Shown in pieces: positions 17,216 to 25,693 of a DNA stretch of 64,000 bases. The notes under the pieces were generated by a model. That model was not told the DNA's origin. It saw only the letters and a list, made by a program, of their open reading frames with translations, and ran no database searches. Both the position numbers and the translations under genes were made by a program. Origin of the DNA: Bradyrhizobium yuanmingense. GTDB taxonomy: Bacteria; Pseudomonadota; Alphaproteobacteria; Rhizobiales; Xanthobacteraceae. Location: assembly GCF_029167105.1 (NCBI RefSeq), contig NZ_JARFML010000018.1:62001-126000 (forward strand), read 5' to 3'. Each line of letters begins with the position of its first letter. Position 1 is the stretch's first letter.

Positions 17216-18418
17216 ATGCGAAGCGTTATCGCAGCTGCAGGGCTGTGCGTGGTCTGGTCCGTTCTCGCGGCGCCGGCCGTTGCCGAAGACCAGCCCGGTA
17301 TCACCGCCACCGAGATCCGCATCGGACAGACCATGCCCTATAGCGGGCCAGTTTCCGCCTTCGGCATCCTCGGCAAGGGTGAGGTCGCATATTTCAAGAT
17401 GGTCAACGACCGCGGCGGCATCAACGGCCGCAAGGTCAACCTGCTCTCGCTCGACGACAGCTACGTGCCCCCCAAGACCGTGGAGCAGACGCGCCGGCTG
17501 ATCGAGAGCGACGACGTCTCGTTCATCTTCTCGACGATGGGGACCGCGCATAACACGGCGATCGCCAAATATCTGCAGGGCAAAAAGGTGCCCCAGCTGT
17601 TCGTCGCCTCGGGCGCCTCGAAGTTCGGCGACCCCGCGCAGTTTCCCCTCACGCTGATGGGCGTGATGGCGCCGTTCCGGAACGAGGCCCGCCTGTATGC
17701 GCGCTATGCCCTGCAGAAGAAACCCGACGCGACCTTCGCAGTGCTGGCGCAGAACGACGATTTCGGACGCGACTACCTCGCCGGGCTCAAGGACGTGCTC
17801 GGCAGTCGCTATGAGACGGCAGTCACGGCGGCGGCCTACGAGACGACTGAGCCGACGATCGATTCCCAGATCGTGAAGCTCAAATCGACCGGTGCGGATG
17901 CGCTCGTGATCGCCGCGGCGCCGAAATTCGCTGCGCAGGCGATCCGCAAGACCTACGAGATCAACTGGCGTCCGATGATGTTCCTGACCAATGTGTCGGT
18001 ATGGATGTCCTCGGTGATGGAGCCGGCCGGGCTCGACGCCGGCACGGGCATCATCTCGAGCGCCTATGTCAAGGATCCGCTCGATCCGGCATGGGCGGAC
18101 GATCCCGGGGTAAAGGGGTGGCGCGACTTCATGGCCAAATACGTGCCTGACGGCGACATCCGCGATGCCAACTACGTCAACAGTTACAACAATGGCATGG
18201 CGCTGGAGCACGTGCTCAAGGCGGCGGGCAACGACCTCAGTCGCGAGAACATCCTGCGGCAGGCGCTGTCGATCAAAGATTTGGAGTTGCCGATGCTGCT
18301 GCCCGGCATCAAGGTCAACACCGGCGAGAGTGACCATCTGCCGGTCGAGCAGCTGCAGTTCATGCGCTTCACCGGCAAGCAATGGGAGCGGTTCGGGGAG
18401 GTGCTCTCGACCAAGTAG
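17216..18418 (+). CDS. ABC transporter substrate-binding protein (Peripla_BP_6, LivK-like)
   Basis: 400 residues with a signal peptide (MRSVIAAAGLCVVWSVLAAPAVA), mature start EDQPGITATEIRIGQTMPYS and full-length two-lobe fold including NDDFGRDYL. AGGGAGG lies 6 bases before the ATG. It sits at the end of the operon that starts near 11146 and before the third AraC gene. No permease is adjacent, but a complete Liv permease/ATPase set lies at 24980-28377. The third-base GC content looks higher than in genes to the left. Confidence 0.9.
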   Translation: MRSVIAAAGLCVVWSVLAAPAVAEDQPGITATEIRIGQTMPYSGPVSAFGILGKGEVAYFKMVNDRGGINGRKVNLLSLDDSYVPPKTVEQTRRLIESDDVSFIFSTMGTAHNTAIAKYLQGKKVPQLFVASGASKFGDPAQFPLTLMGVMAPFRNEARLYARYALQKKPDATFAVLAQNDDFGRDYLAGLKDVLGSRYETAVTAAAYETTEPTIDSQIVKLKSTGADALVIAAAPKFAAQAIRKTYEINWRPMMFLTNVSVWMSSVMEPAGLDAGTGIISSAYVKDPLDPAWADDPGVKGWRDFMAKYVPDGDIRDANYVNSYNNGMALEHVLKAAGNDLSRENILRQALSIKDLELPMLLPGIKVNTGESDHLPVEQLQFMRFTGKQWERFGEVLSTK

Positions 18419-18567
18419 CGCGTCGATATCGAACCGCATATCGAGGCAGGTTGGTCCGCGGGTTGCTGCCATTGCGCTGCAGCAACAATGGAAGCGATCG
18501 TATTGAAAATCGAGGGCCATTGGGTTTTACTCCGCAGCACCGAAGCCTCGAGCCCTTGGTCTGTCGG

Positions 18568-19455
18568 ATGCAGGCGACGTCGAATTTTGGGGTGCAGGAG
18601 ACGCACGGGATCCTGAACCGCTTCCAGGCCGAATTCCGCGGTTCGAGCGAAGGGCTCGGTTGGTCGTCCGCCTTTGCCTCGGTCCAGCGCGAACGGCCGT
18701 TCGAGGGGCACTTCCACGCACTATCCGACAATCTGATGGTGCTGCATCGGGGCGGCCCGGTCGACATAACGTATGTGATGGACGGCAAGTCGGTTGCCCG
18801 GCACATCCCGCGCGGCGGGGTTTTCTTCCTGCCGGCGGGCCATGCATGCCACGTGCTCCTGCGCGAACCGCTGGAATCCACCCATATCTATCTGCGCTCC
18901 GACCTTTTCGCCGGCCCTGACGGGTCGCCCGGCGTGATCGGCGGCCTCGCGCCGATGCTCGGCGATCAGGACGCCGTGCTGGAGCATCTTGCCTCGGCGA
19001 TCGGCGATACCATCACCGGTGGTCTGCCGGCCTCGTCGCTCTTCGTCGATCCGATCGCGCAAGCGATCGCTAGCCGTTTCGTGGCGATCAACTTCCACAA
19101 GCCGAGCGTGGAGGCCGGCAAGCATCCGAACCTGCTCAGCGGCAGGCAGATGGCCCGCATCCGCGAATTCGTTGATGCCAATATCGATAGCGATATCCGC
19201 CTCGACCAGCTGGCGGAACTGTGCGGCCGCAGCACCGAGTATTTCGTGCGGCTTTTCAAGGCGACCAGCGGCGTCTCGCCTTATCAATACGTGCTCAATT
19301 TGCGCATAGAGCGCGCCAGGGCGCTACTTGCCGACGAAACCTTAAGTCTGGCCGAGATCGCGCTGGCTTGCGGCTTCTCCCATCAAGAGCATTTCACGCG
19401 GATGTTCCGCCGCTTTACCGGCATAACACCCGGACGATACCGACAGAGCCACTAG
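18568..19455 (+). CDS. AraC family transcriptional regulator (paralogue 3)
   Basis: 295 residues from Met 18568, where similarity to paralogues 1 and 2 begins (ETHGILNRFQAEFRGSSEG versus DTHGVLQRFGADIRATSEG); the open frame upstream to 18382 overlaps the preceding gene and is discarded. The sensor domain carries FFLPAGHACHV, and the C-terminal helix-turn-helix pair reads LDQLAELCGRSTEYFVRLF and LAEIALACGFSHQEHFTRMF. It lies directly upstream of two direct-repeat boxes and the hydroxyquinol operon, its probable target. Confidence 0.92.
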   Translation: MQATSNFGVQETHGILNRFQAEFRGSSEGLGWSSAFASVQRERPFEGHFHALSDNLMVLHRGGPVDITYVMDGKSVARHIPRGGVFFLPAGHACHVLLREPLESTHIYLRSDLFAGPDGSPGVIGGLAPMLGDQDAVLEHLASAIGDTITGGLPASSLFVDPIAQAIASRFVAINFHKPSVEAGKHPNLLSGRQMARIREFVDANIDSDIRLDQLAELCGRSTEYFVRLFKATSGVSPYQYVLNLRIERARALLADETLSLAEIALACGFSHQEHFTRMFRRFTGITPGRYRQSH

Positions 19456-19512
19456 GTCCCGCTGATCGCGGCCCCGGCGGTCGAAGGCCCGATCCGGCCC
19501 TGCATTATTTTT

Positions 19513-19547
19513 CCGGTTTTGTGCAGATTTTCTTCGGTTTCGTGCAG
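19513..19547 (+). promoter_or_regulatory. Candidate AraC operator: direct repeat upstream of the hydroxyquinol operon
   Basis: Two direct copies, CCGGTTTTGTGCAG (19513-19526) and TCGGTTTCGTGCAG (19534-19547), start 21 bases apart, that is two helical turns on the same face. This is the classical layout of tandem AraC half-sites next to a promoter. They lie about 60 bases after the third AraC gene and about 80 bases before maleylacetate reductase. Related boxes occur upstream of the flavin reductase operon (11020-11061). Binding is inferred. Confidence 0.65.
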
Positions 19548-19624
19548 GCCCGCCGCGCCAGCCCGCCCCTAGCTTCCTTCCCAACGACATGAGAACGCCG
19601 GTTCGCCGGCTTGGGAGGATTGCC

Positions 19625-20749
19625 ATGAGGATCGCGCTGGCCGATGCCGGAGGCGCGTCCGTTGCGACGGCCGGTGATGCCGGCAGGGGCGCGTTTGCCT
19701 ATTGCTCGCGGCAATATCGCGTCCTGTTCGGTACCGGCACCTCGGTACGACTCGGCGAGGAGGCAGCGCGCCTCGGCATCAAGCGGGCATTTGTGCTGAC
19801 CACAAGCGAGCAGCATGATCTGGGGCGCCGGCTCGGCGCAGGCCTCGGTGACAGGCTTGCTGGGCTGTTTTCCGGCGCGCGCATGCATACGCCGGTCGAA
19901 GTCACAAACGAAGCGCTTCGGATTGTGGAGTCCCGCGACATTGACGGGCTGGTCGCGATCGGTGGCGGCTCGACGGTCGGACTCGGCAAGGCGCTCTCGC
20001 TGCGCACCGGGTTGCCGCATATCGCGATGCCGACCACCTATGCCGGCTCCGAGATGACGCCGATTCTTGGCGAGACCAGCAACGGCATCAAGACCACGCA
20101 GCAATCCCAGGATCTGGTGCCTGATACCGTCATCTACGACGTCGATCTCACCGTCAGCCTGCCGCCGCACATCTCCGCCGCCAGCGGCCTGAACGCGATC
20201 GCCCACGCCGTCGAGGCGCTTTATGCGCCCGACGCCAATCCGCTGACCTCGCTGATGGCGGAGGATGGCATCGCCGCGCTCGCCCGCGCGCTGCCGCGCA
20301 TCATGGTGGCGCCCGCCGATCCCGGCGCCCGTCGCGATGCGCTCTATGGCGCCTGGCTGTGCGGCATCTGCCTCGGCGCGGTCGGCATGTCGCTGCACCA
20401 CAAGCTCTGCCATGTGCTGGGCGGCATGTTCAACCTGCCGCATGCCGAAACCCACGCGATCGTGCTGCCGCACGCCGCCGCCTACAACGCCGCCGCGGCG
20501 CCTGAGGCCATGACTCGCGTCGCGCGGGCGCTGCACAGCGCCAATGCTCCGCAGGGCCTGTTTGACCTTGCCCGGCAGCTCGCGCTGCCGCGCGCGCTTG
20601 CCGACATCGGAATGCCCGAGGACGGCATCGCACGCGCCGCGGAGACGGCAGTGCGCAACCCGTATGCCAACCCCAGACCGATTGATCGCGCCCCGATCGA
20701 GCAATTGATCGCGGCAGCTTGGCGCGGCGATGCGCCCGCGCAGGACTGA
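19625..20749 (+). CDS. Maleylacetate reductase (iron-containing alcohol dehydrogenase superfamily)
   Basis: 374 residues. It reduces maleylacetate to 3-oxoadipate with NAD(P)H, the last specific step of the hydroxyquinol pathway. Visible: YCSRQYRVLFGTGTSV, cofactor loop AIGGGSTVGLGKALS, PTTYAGSEMT, and the His-rich HHKLCHVLGGMFNLPHAETHA. Met 19625 has GGGAGGA just upstream and is preferred over Met 19589, which lies within the leader. The dioxygenase that makes its substrate follows directly. Confidence 0.92.
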   Translation: MRIALADAGGASVATAGDAGRGAFAYCSRQYRVLFGTGTSVRLGEEAARLGIKRAFVLTTSEQHDLGRRLGAGLGDRLAGLFSGARMHTPVEVTNEALRIVESRDIDGLVAIGGGSTVGLGKALSLRTGLPHIAMPTTYAGSEMTPILGETSNGIKTTQQSQDLVPDTVIYDVDLTVSLPPHISAASGLNAIAHAVEALYAPDANPLTSLMAEDGIAALARALPRIMVAPADPGARRDALYGAWLCGICLGAVGMSLHHKLCHVLGGMFNLPHAETHAIVLPHAAAYNAAAAPEAMTRVARALHSANAPQGLFDLARQLALPRALADIGMPEDGIARAAETAVRNPYANPRPIDRAPIEQLIAAAWRGDAPAQD

Positions 20750-20773
20750 ACCTCAGGAATCAAGGACAACACC

Positions 20774-21676
20774 ATGGCCAATTTCAACGAGCATGACCTC
20801 ACTGACGAGGTGGTTCGCAGCTTCGCCAACACGCCGAACGAGCGGCTGAAGTTCCTCATCGAGGAGACGGTGAAATCGCTGCACGATCTGGTGCGCCGCA
20901 CCGAACTCACCTTCGAGGAATGGAATGAGGCGATCGAGTTCCTGACCCGAACCGGCCAGACCTGCACGCCGCTGCGCCAGGAGTTCATCCTGCTCTCCGA
21001 CGTGCTCGGCGTCTCGATGCTGGTCGACGCCGTCAATCACCGCGAGCGCGAGGGCGCGACCGAGACCACGGTGCTCGGCCCGTTCTATGTCGGCGAGCAC
21101 CGCGTTACGCCGCACGGTGGCAATATCTCCGAGGGCATTGCCGGTGAAGTGATGTTCGTGCAGAGCCGCGTCACCGACCTTGCCGGCAAGCCGCTCGCCG
21201 GTGCCGAGATCGACGTCTGGCATGCCGACGACGACGGCTTCTACGATTCGCAGAAGGCCGATTACGCGACCCACGGCCCGTCGCTGCGCGCGCGCTTCGT
21301 CACCGATGCCGACGGCCGCTTTTCGTTCCGCACGATCTTGCCGTGCAGCTATCCGATCCCGACCGACGGCCCGGTCGGCGATCTCATCACCGCCACGCAG
21401 CGTCATCCGATGCGCCCCGCGCATGTGCACTTCCTGGTCAATGCCGAAGGTTACGAGCCGCTGATCACCCACGTCTTCCTCGATGGCGACCAGTATCTGC
21501 GCAGCGACGTGGTGTTCGGCGTCAAGGACGAGCTGGTCGCGCGCGTCGAGTCGCGCAACGAAGCAGCGCTGCCGAACGGCGAGCGGGTCTCCGGCCCGTG
21601 GCACCTGATGACCTACGATTTCCAGATGAAGCCCGGCGCGGGGCTGGTGCCCCGGCCGATGATGGCGGCGGAATGA
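20774..21676 (+). CDS. Intradiol ring-cleavage dioxygenase, probable hydroxyquinol 1,2-dioxygenase
   Basis: 300 residues, cytoplasmic, cleaving 1,2,4-trihydroxybenzene to maleylacetate. An N-terminal helical dimerisation domain (FNEHDLTDEVVRSFANT) precedes the beta-sandwich core. The non-haem Fe(III) ligands of the family are present as Tyr157 (GFYDSQ), Tyr193 (SYPIPTD), His217 and His219 (PAHVHF). The neighbouring maleylacetate reductase favours hydroxyquinol over catechol as substrate. Its stop overlaps a possible upstream start of the next gene. Confidence 0.9.
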   Translation: MANFNEHDLTDEVVRSFANTPNERLKFLIEETVKSLHDLVRRTELTFEEWNEAIEFLTRTGQTCTPLRQEFILLSDVLGVSMLVDAVNHREREGATETTVLGPFYVGEHRVTPHGGNISEGIAGEVMFVQSRVTDLAGKPLAGAEIDVWHADDDGFYDSQKADYATHGPSLRARFVTDADGRFSFRTILPCSYPIPTDGPVGDLITATQRHPMRPAHVHFLVNAEGYEPLITHVFLDGDQYLRSDVVFGVKDELVARVESRNEAALPNGERVSGPWHLMTYDFQMKPGAGLVPRPMMAAE

Positions 21677-21711
21677 CGATCGCAACCAACAACACGACGA
21701 AGGAGGGGATG

Positions 21712-23502
21712 ATGACCAGTAAACCTGTTGAGACCGACGTGCTTGTCGTCGGCAGCGGCCCAGCCGGCGCGACGGCGGCGGCGCTGCTCGGCATGTACGG
21801 CGTCAAGCACATCTTGGTGACGAAATATGGCTGGCTGGCTGACACGCCGCGCGCCCACATCACCAACCAGCGTGCGATGGAGGTGCTGCGCGATCTCGGC
21901 CTCGAGGACAAGGCGGTGGCGCAGGCGGTGCCGCAGCATCTGATGGCCAACAACGTGTTCTGCGAAAGCCTCGCCGGCGAGGAGTTCGGCCGGCTCTATT
22001 CCTGGGGCAATCATCCCTCGCGCAAGGCGGATTACGATCTCGCCAGCCCGACCCGGATCTGCGACCTGCCGCAGAATTTGCTCGAGCCGATCCTGATCGA
22101 GGCCGCCGGCCAGCGCGGTACTTCGCTGTGCTTCAACACCAAGTTCGTCGACCTGGTGCAGGACGCCGACAGCGTCACGGCAACGGTGAAGGATCGGCTA
22201 TCCGGCGAGACCTGCCAGATCCGCGCGAAATATCTGATCGGCGCCGATGGCGGCCGCAGCCGGGTTGCCGAGGTGATCGGGCTGCCGATGGAGGGTCAGA
22301 TGGGTCGGGCCGGCAGCATGAACATCATCGTGCAGGCCGACTTGACCAAGTACGTCGCGCACCGGCCGAGCGTGCTGTACTGGGTGCTGCAGCCTGGCGC
22401 TGAGATCGGCGGCATCGGCGCCGGCCTGATCCGCATGGTGCGGCCCTGGAACGAATGGCTGATCATCTGGGGCTACGACATCGAGCAGGGCGAGCGCAAG
22501 CTCGGCAATGACGAGGCGATCTCGATCGTGCGCAATCTCGTCGGCGACGAGAGCCTCGAGGTCAAGGTTCGCTCGACCTCGACCTGGACCGTGAACGAGA
22601 TGTATGCCGGCCACTATTCATCGGGTCGCGTGTTCTGCGTCGGCGATGCCGTGCACCGCCATCCGCCGACCAACGGCCTCGGCTCCAACACCTCGATCCA
22701 GGACTCCTATAATTTGTGCTGGAAGCTGAAGCTGGTGCTCGAGGGCCACGCGGCACCGTCGCTGCTCGAGACCTATTCGGCCGAGCGCCAACCGGTCGGC
22801 AAGCAGATCGTGACCCGCGCCAACAAGAGCATCGGCGATTTCCCGCCGATCTTCGAGGCAGTGGGCCTTGTCGCTTCGACCGATCCGGCGGAAGCACGCA
22901 AGGCGATCGCCGCGCGCAAGGCGCCGACCGCCGAGGGCAAGGCGCGCCGCAAGAAGCTCTATGAGGCCATCGCCAACAAGAGCTACGAGTTCAACTGCCA
23001 CGGCGTCGAGCTGAACCAGCGCTACGGCTCGACCGCCGTGGTGTCCGACGGCACGCCGATGCCGGCCTTCACCAGGGATCACGAACTTTATCATCAGGCC
23101 ACCACCTGGCCCGGCGCACACTTGCCGCATGTCTGGGTCGAGCATCAAGGCCAGCGCAAATCGACGCTCGATCTTGTCGGCAAGGGCCGTTTCACGCTGC
23201 TCACCGGGATCGGGGGCGATGGCTGGAAGGCGGCTTCTGCCGCAGTCGAGAAGGCCTACGGCCTGCCGGTCGATGTCGTCACCATCGGCCCGCAAGGCTG
23301 CGATGCGCTCGACATCTATGCTGACTGGTATCGCCAGAGCGAAGTCGACGAGGACGGCTGCGTGCTGGTGCGGCCCGACATGTATGTCGCCTGGCGCGCC
23401 AGGGAGGCGGCCGTGAATGCCCCCGACGTGCTGCTCGATGTGTTCGGCCAGATCCTCGGCCGTGGTGCGAAGGAGCAGGCGAAGTCCGTCGCCGCCGCGT
23501 GA
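21712..23502 (+). CDS. FAD-dependent phenol hydroxylase, TfdB-like
   Basis: About 596 residues of the single-component phenol hydroxylase class. FAD motifs: VLVVGSGPAGATAAALL, GADGGRSRVAE and GDAVHRHPPTNGLGSN; the C-terminal thioredoxin-like domain (SDGTPMPAFTR to ILGRG) is present. Long stretches resemble 2,4-dichlorophenol 6-monooxygenases (TPRAHITNQRAMEVLRDLG; SWGNHP-RKADY). AAGGAGG at 21700-21706 favours Met 21712; starts at 21673 (overlapping the dioxygenase stop) and 21709 are possible. With hydroxyquinol dioxygenase next to it, it likely hydroxylates a resorcinol-, hydroquinone- or halophenol-like ring to a trihydroxybenzene. Confidence 0.9.
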   Translation: MTSKPVETDVLVVGSGPAGATAAALLGMYGVKHILVTKYGWLADTPRAHITNQRAMEVLRDLGLEDKAVAQAVPQHLMANNVFCESLAGEEFGRLYSWGNHPSRKADYDLASPTRICDLPQNLLEPILIEAAGQRGTSLCFNTKFVDLVQDADSVTATVKDRLSGETCQIRAKYLIGADGGRSRVAEVIGLPMEGQMGRAGSMNIIVQADLTKYVAHRPSVLYWVLQPGAEIGGIGAGLIRMVRPWNEWLIIWGYDIEQGERKLGNDEAISIVRNLVGDESLEVKVRSTSTWTVNEMYAGHYSSGRVFCVGDAVHRHPPTNGLGSNTSIQDSYNLCWKLKLVLEGHAAPSLLETYSAERQPVGKQIVTRANKSIGDFPPIFEAVGLVASTDPAEARKAIAARKAPTAEGKARRKKLYEAIANKSYEFNCHGVELNQRYGSTAVVSDGTPMPAFTRDHELYHQATTWPGAHLPHVWVEHQGQRKSTLDLVGKGRFTLLTGIGGDGWKAASAAVEKAYGLPVDVVTIGPQGCDALDIYADWYRQSEVDEDGCVLVRPDMYVAWRAREAAVNAPDVLLDVFGQILGRGAKEQAKSVAAA

Positions 23503-23568
23503 TGCGACGCTGCGATGGATGATTTTCCAGAACGGAATGAAGACCGGCTTGCCTCAAGGGAGGGGAAA

Positions 23569-24894
23569 ATGACCAACGACCTATTGAACATACAGTCTTT
23601 CGATCGCCGCCGTGTGCTGCAGGGCATCGCCGGTGGGCTCACAGCCGCAGGCGCGACGACCTTGTTCGCGCCGGCGGTGCGGGCGGCGAGCAAGCCGATC
23701 AAGATCGGCTATGTCTCGCCAAAGAGCGGTCCGCTGGCCGCCTTCGCCGAAGCTGACGATTTCGTGCTCGGAGAGTTCAGAAAGTTCATCAAGGACGGCG
23801 TCAAGGTCGGATCGCAGATCTATCAGGTCGAGGTAGTGACAAAAGACAGTCAGTCGAATCCGAACCGCGCCGCCGAGGTCGCCAAGGAGCTGATCACCCG
23901 TGACAATGTCGGGCTGATCGTGGTCGGTGCCACGCCCGAAACCAACAATCCGGTGGCGACGCAGTGCGAGCTCGAGCAGGTGCCTTGCATCTCCAGCGTC
24001 GCGCCGTGGCAGACCAACTTCATCGGCCGGCAGGCCAACCCCGCCGATCCCAAGAGCTGGAAGCCGTTCGAATACACCTTCCACTATTTCTGGGGGCTGG
24101 AGGACGTGATCGGCGTCTTCACCAGCATGTGGAGCCAGGTCGCGACGAACAAGTCGGTCGGCGCGCTGTTCCCCAACGATGCCGACGGCAACGCCTGGGG
24201 CGACACCACCATCGGCTTCCCGCCCGTGTTGGCCAAGCAGGGTTTCAAGCTCACCGATCCCGGCCGCTTCCAGAATCTCACCGATGATTTCAGCTCGCAG
24301 ATCGCGGCGTTTCGTGGTGCCGATGCCGAGATCGTCACCGGCGTGATCATCCCGCCCGACTTCACCACGTTCTGGAACCAGGCGCGGCAGAAGGGGCTGA
24401 AGCCGAAAGTCGTGTCGGTGGCCAAGGCGCTGCTGTTCCCGGCGTCGGTGCAGGCGCTCGGCAAGGGCGGCAACAACATCTCGACCGAGGTGTGGTGGAC
24501 GCCGACGCATCCCTACAAATCGAGCCTCAGCGGCGTCAGAGCGGCCGATCTGGCCAAGGGATATGAGCAGGCCTCCGGCAAGCAATGGACCCAGCCGATC
24601 GGCTTCGTGCATTCGCTGTTCGAGGTCGCGATCGACTCGATCAAGCGCTCCGGCGACCCAGCCGATGGCGCGGCGCTCGCCAAGGCGATCGGCGCCACCA
24701 AGCTCGATACGATCGTCGGCCAGATCGCCTTCGGCTCCAGCGCCGTGCCGCCGTTCGCCGCGAAGAACATCGCCAAGACCCCGCTGGTCGGCGGCCAGTG
24801 GCGGCTCAGCGGCGACAAGTACAACATGGTGATCACGGACAACAAGCTGGCGCCGCAGATTCCGCTCGGCGGCGACATGCAGGCGCTGAGCTAG
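23569..24894 (+). CDS. ABC transporter substrate-binding protein with twin-arginine-type signal
   Basis: 441 residues from Met 23569 (AGGGAGGGGAAA upstream). The N-terminus holds DRRRVLQGIAGG followed by a hydrophobic stretch ending FAPAVRAA, so export by Tat is likely. The mature part begins KPIKIGYVSPKSGPLAAF, a LivK-like receptor. It directly precedes the livG-livF-livH-livM set and is the dedicated receptor of that importer. Cotranscription with the hydroxyquinol enzymes suggests the ligand is a phenolic or aromatic acid. Confidence 0.9.
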   Translation: MTNDLLNIQSFDRRRVLQGIAGGLTAAGATTLFAPAVRAASKPIKIGYVSPKSGPLAAFAEADDFVLGEFRKFIKDGVKVGSQIYQVEVVTKDSQSNPNRAAEVAKELITRDNVGLIVVGATPETNNPVATQCELEQVPCISSVAPWQTNFIGRQANPADPKSWKPFEYTFHYFWGLEDVIGVFTSMWSQVATNKSVGALFPNDADGNAWGDTTIGFPPVLAKQGFKLTDPGRFQNLTDDFSSQIAAFRGADAEIVTGVIIPPDFTTFWNQARQKGLKPKVVSVAKALLFPASVQALGKGGNNISTEVWWTPTHPYKSSLSGVRAADLAKGYEQASGKQWTQPIGFVHSLFEVAIDSIKRSGDPADGAALAKAIGATKLDTIVGQIAFGSSAVPPFAAKNIAKTPLVGGQWRLSGDKYNMVITDNKLAPQIPLGGDMQALS

Positions 24895-24920
24895 CGCAAG
24901 CTGGCTGCTTCATCGAAGGC

Positions 24921-24951
24921 GGAGGATGCGTGGCGTCGCTACGCATCCTCC
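24921..24951 (+). promoter_or_regulatory. Intercistronic hairpin between receptor and transporter genes
   Basis: A perfect 11-bp inverted repeat GGAGGATGCGT / ACGCATCCTCC with a 9-base loop lies 26 bases after the receptor stop and ends 28 bases before the LivG start. No T-run follows, so it is more likely an mRNA-stabilising or partial-attenuation element than a full terminator. Such hairpins often keep binding-protein mRNA in excess over membrane-component mRNA. Confidence 0.6.
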
Positions 24952-24979
24952 TCTCCGCCGAAACCAGATGTGGGCGACC

Positions 24980-25693
24980 ATGCTCGAACTCCACGCCATC
25001 TCGAAACGGTTCGGCGCCATCGTGGTTGCCGACGCGATCGACCTGACGCTGTCCTCGGGCGAGGCGCTGGGCGTGATCGGGCCGAACGGCGCCGGTAAAT
25101 CGACGCTGTTCAACCTGATCACCGGGCTGCTGCGGCCCGATGCCGGCCGCATCGTTCTCGATGGCGCCGACATCACGGGTCTCTCGCCCGAGGCACGCTG
25201 TCGCGCCGGCATCGGGCGCTCGTTCCAGATCCCGCAACCGTTCGACCATCTCTCGGTGTTCGAGAACCTTGCGGTCGCCGCGCTGTTCGGCGGCGGCCTG
25301 TCGGAGGCGGAGGCGATCCAGCATTGCGGCCGCATGCTCGATCTGACCGGCCTCGAAGCCAAGGCCAATCGGCTCGCGGGCAGCCTGCCGCTGCTCGATC
25401 GCAAGCGGCTCGAACTGGCGCGGGCGCTCGCCACCCGGCCGCGCACGCTATTGCTCGACGAGATCGCGGGCGGCCTCACCGATGCCGAATGTCACGAACT
25501 GGTCGAGACCATCCGCACCATCCATGCCGAAGGCGTCGGCATCATCTGGATCGAGCACGTGGTGCATGCGCTGCTCGCGGTGGTGCAGCGGCTGGTCGTC
25601 TTGAACTTTGGCAAAGTCGTCGCCCAGGGCGCACCAGTCGAGGTGATGCGCTCGCGCGAGGTCGAGACCATCTATATGGGCGTGCCGGCATGA
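24980..25693 (+). CDS. livG: Liv-type ABC transporter ATP-binding protein LivG
   Basis: About 237 residues. Walker A is GPNGAGKST (near residue 35), Q-loop FQIPQPFDHLSV, Walker B TLLLDEIAGGL, H-loop IEHVV. The ABC signature is atypical: LPLLDRKRLELARALA replaces LSxGQ, a variation I associate with some Liv-type ATPases. Met 24980 is used because similarity begins there; 24968 and 24926 are alternative starts. Overlaps LivF by 4 bases. Powers uptake together with the following three genes. Confidence 0.9.
   Translation: MLELHAISKRFGAIVVADAIDLTLSSGEALGVIGPNGAGKSTLFNLITGLLRPDAGRIVLDGADITGLSPEARCRAGIGRSFQIPQPFDHLSVFENLAVAALFGGGLSEAEAIQHCGRMLDLTGLEAKANRLAGSLPLLDRKRLELARALATRPRTLLLDEIAGGLTDAECHELVETIRTIHAEGVGIIWIEHVVHALLAVVQRLVVLNFGKVVAQGAPVEVMRSREVETIYMGVPA

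Noticed and set aside
16222..17343. A 373-codon + frame over the broken SDR
   Set aside because: Arg-rich translation without domains; SDR motifs are in the other two frames.
21712..23502. Naming the phenol hydroxylase tfdB and the pathway chlorophenol degradation
   Set aside because: The similarity is to the whole TfdB-like class, and there is no dehalogenase or chlorocatechol gene nearby; resorcinol-type or other phenols fit equally well.
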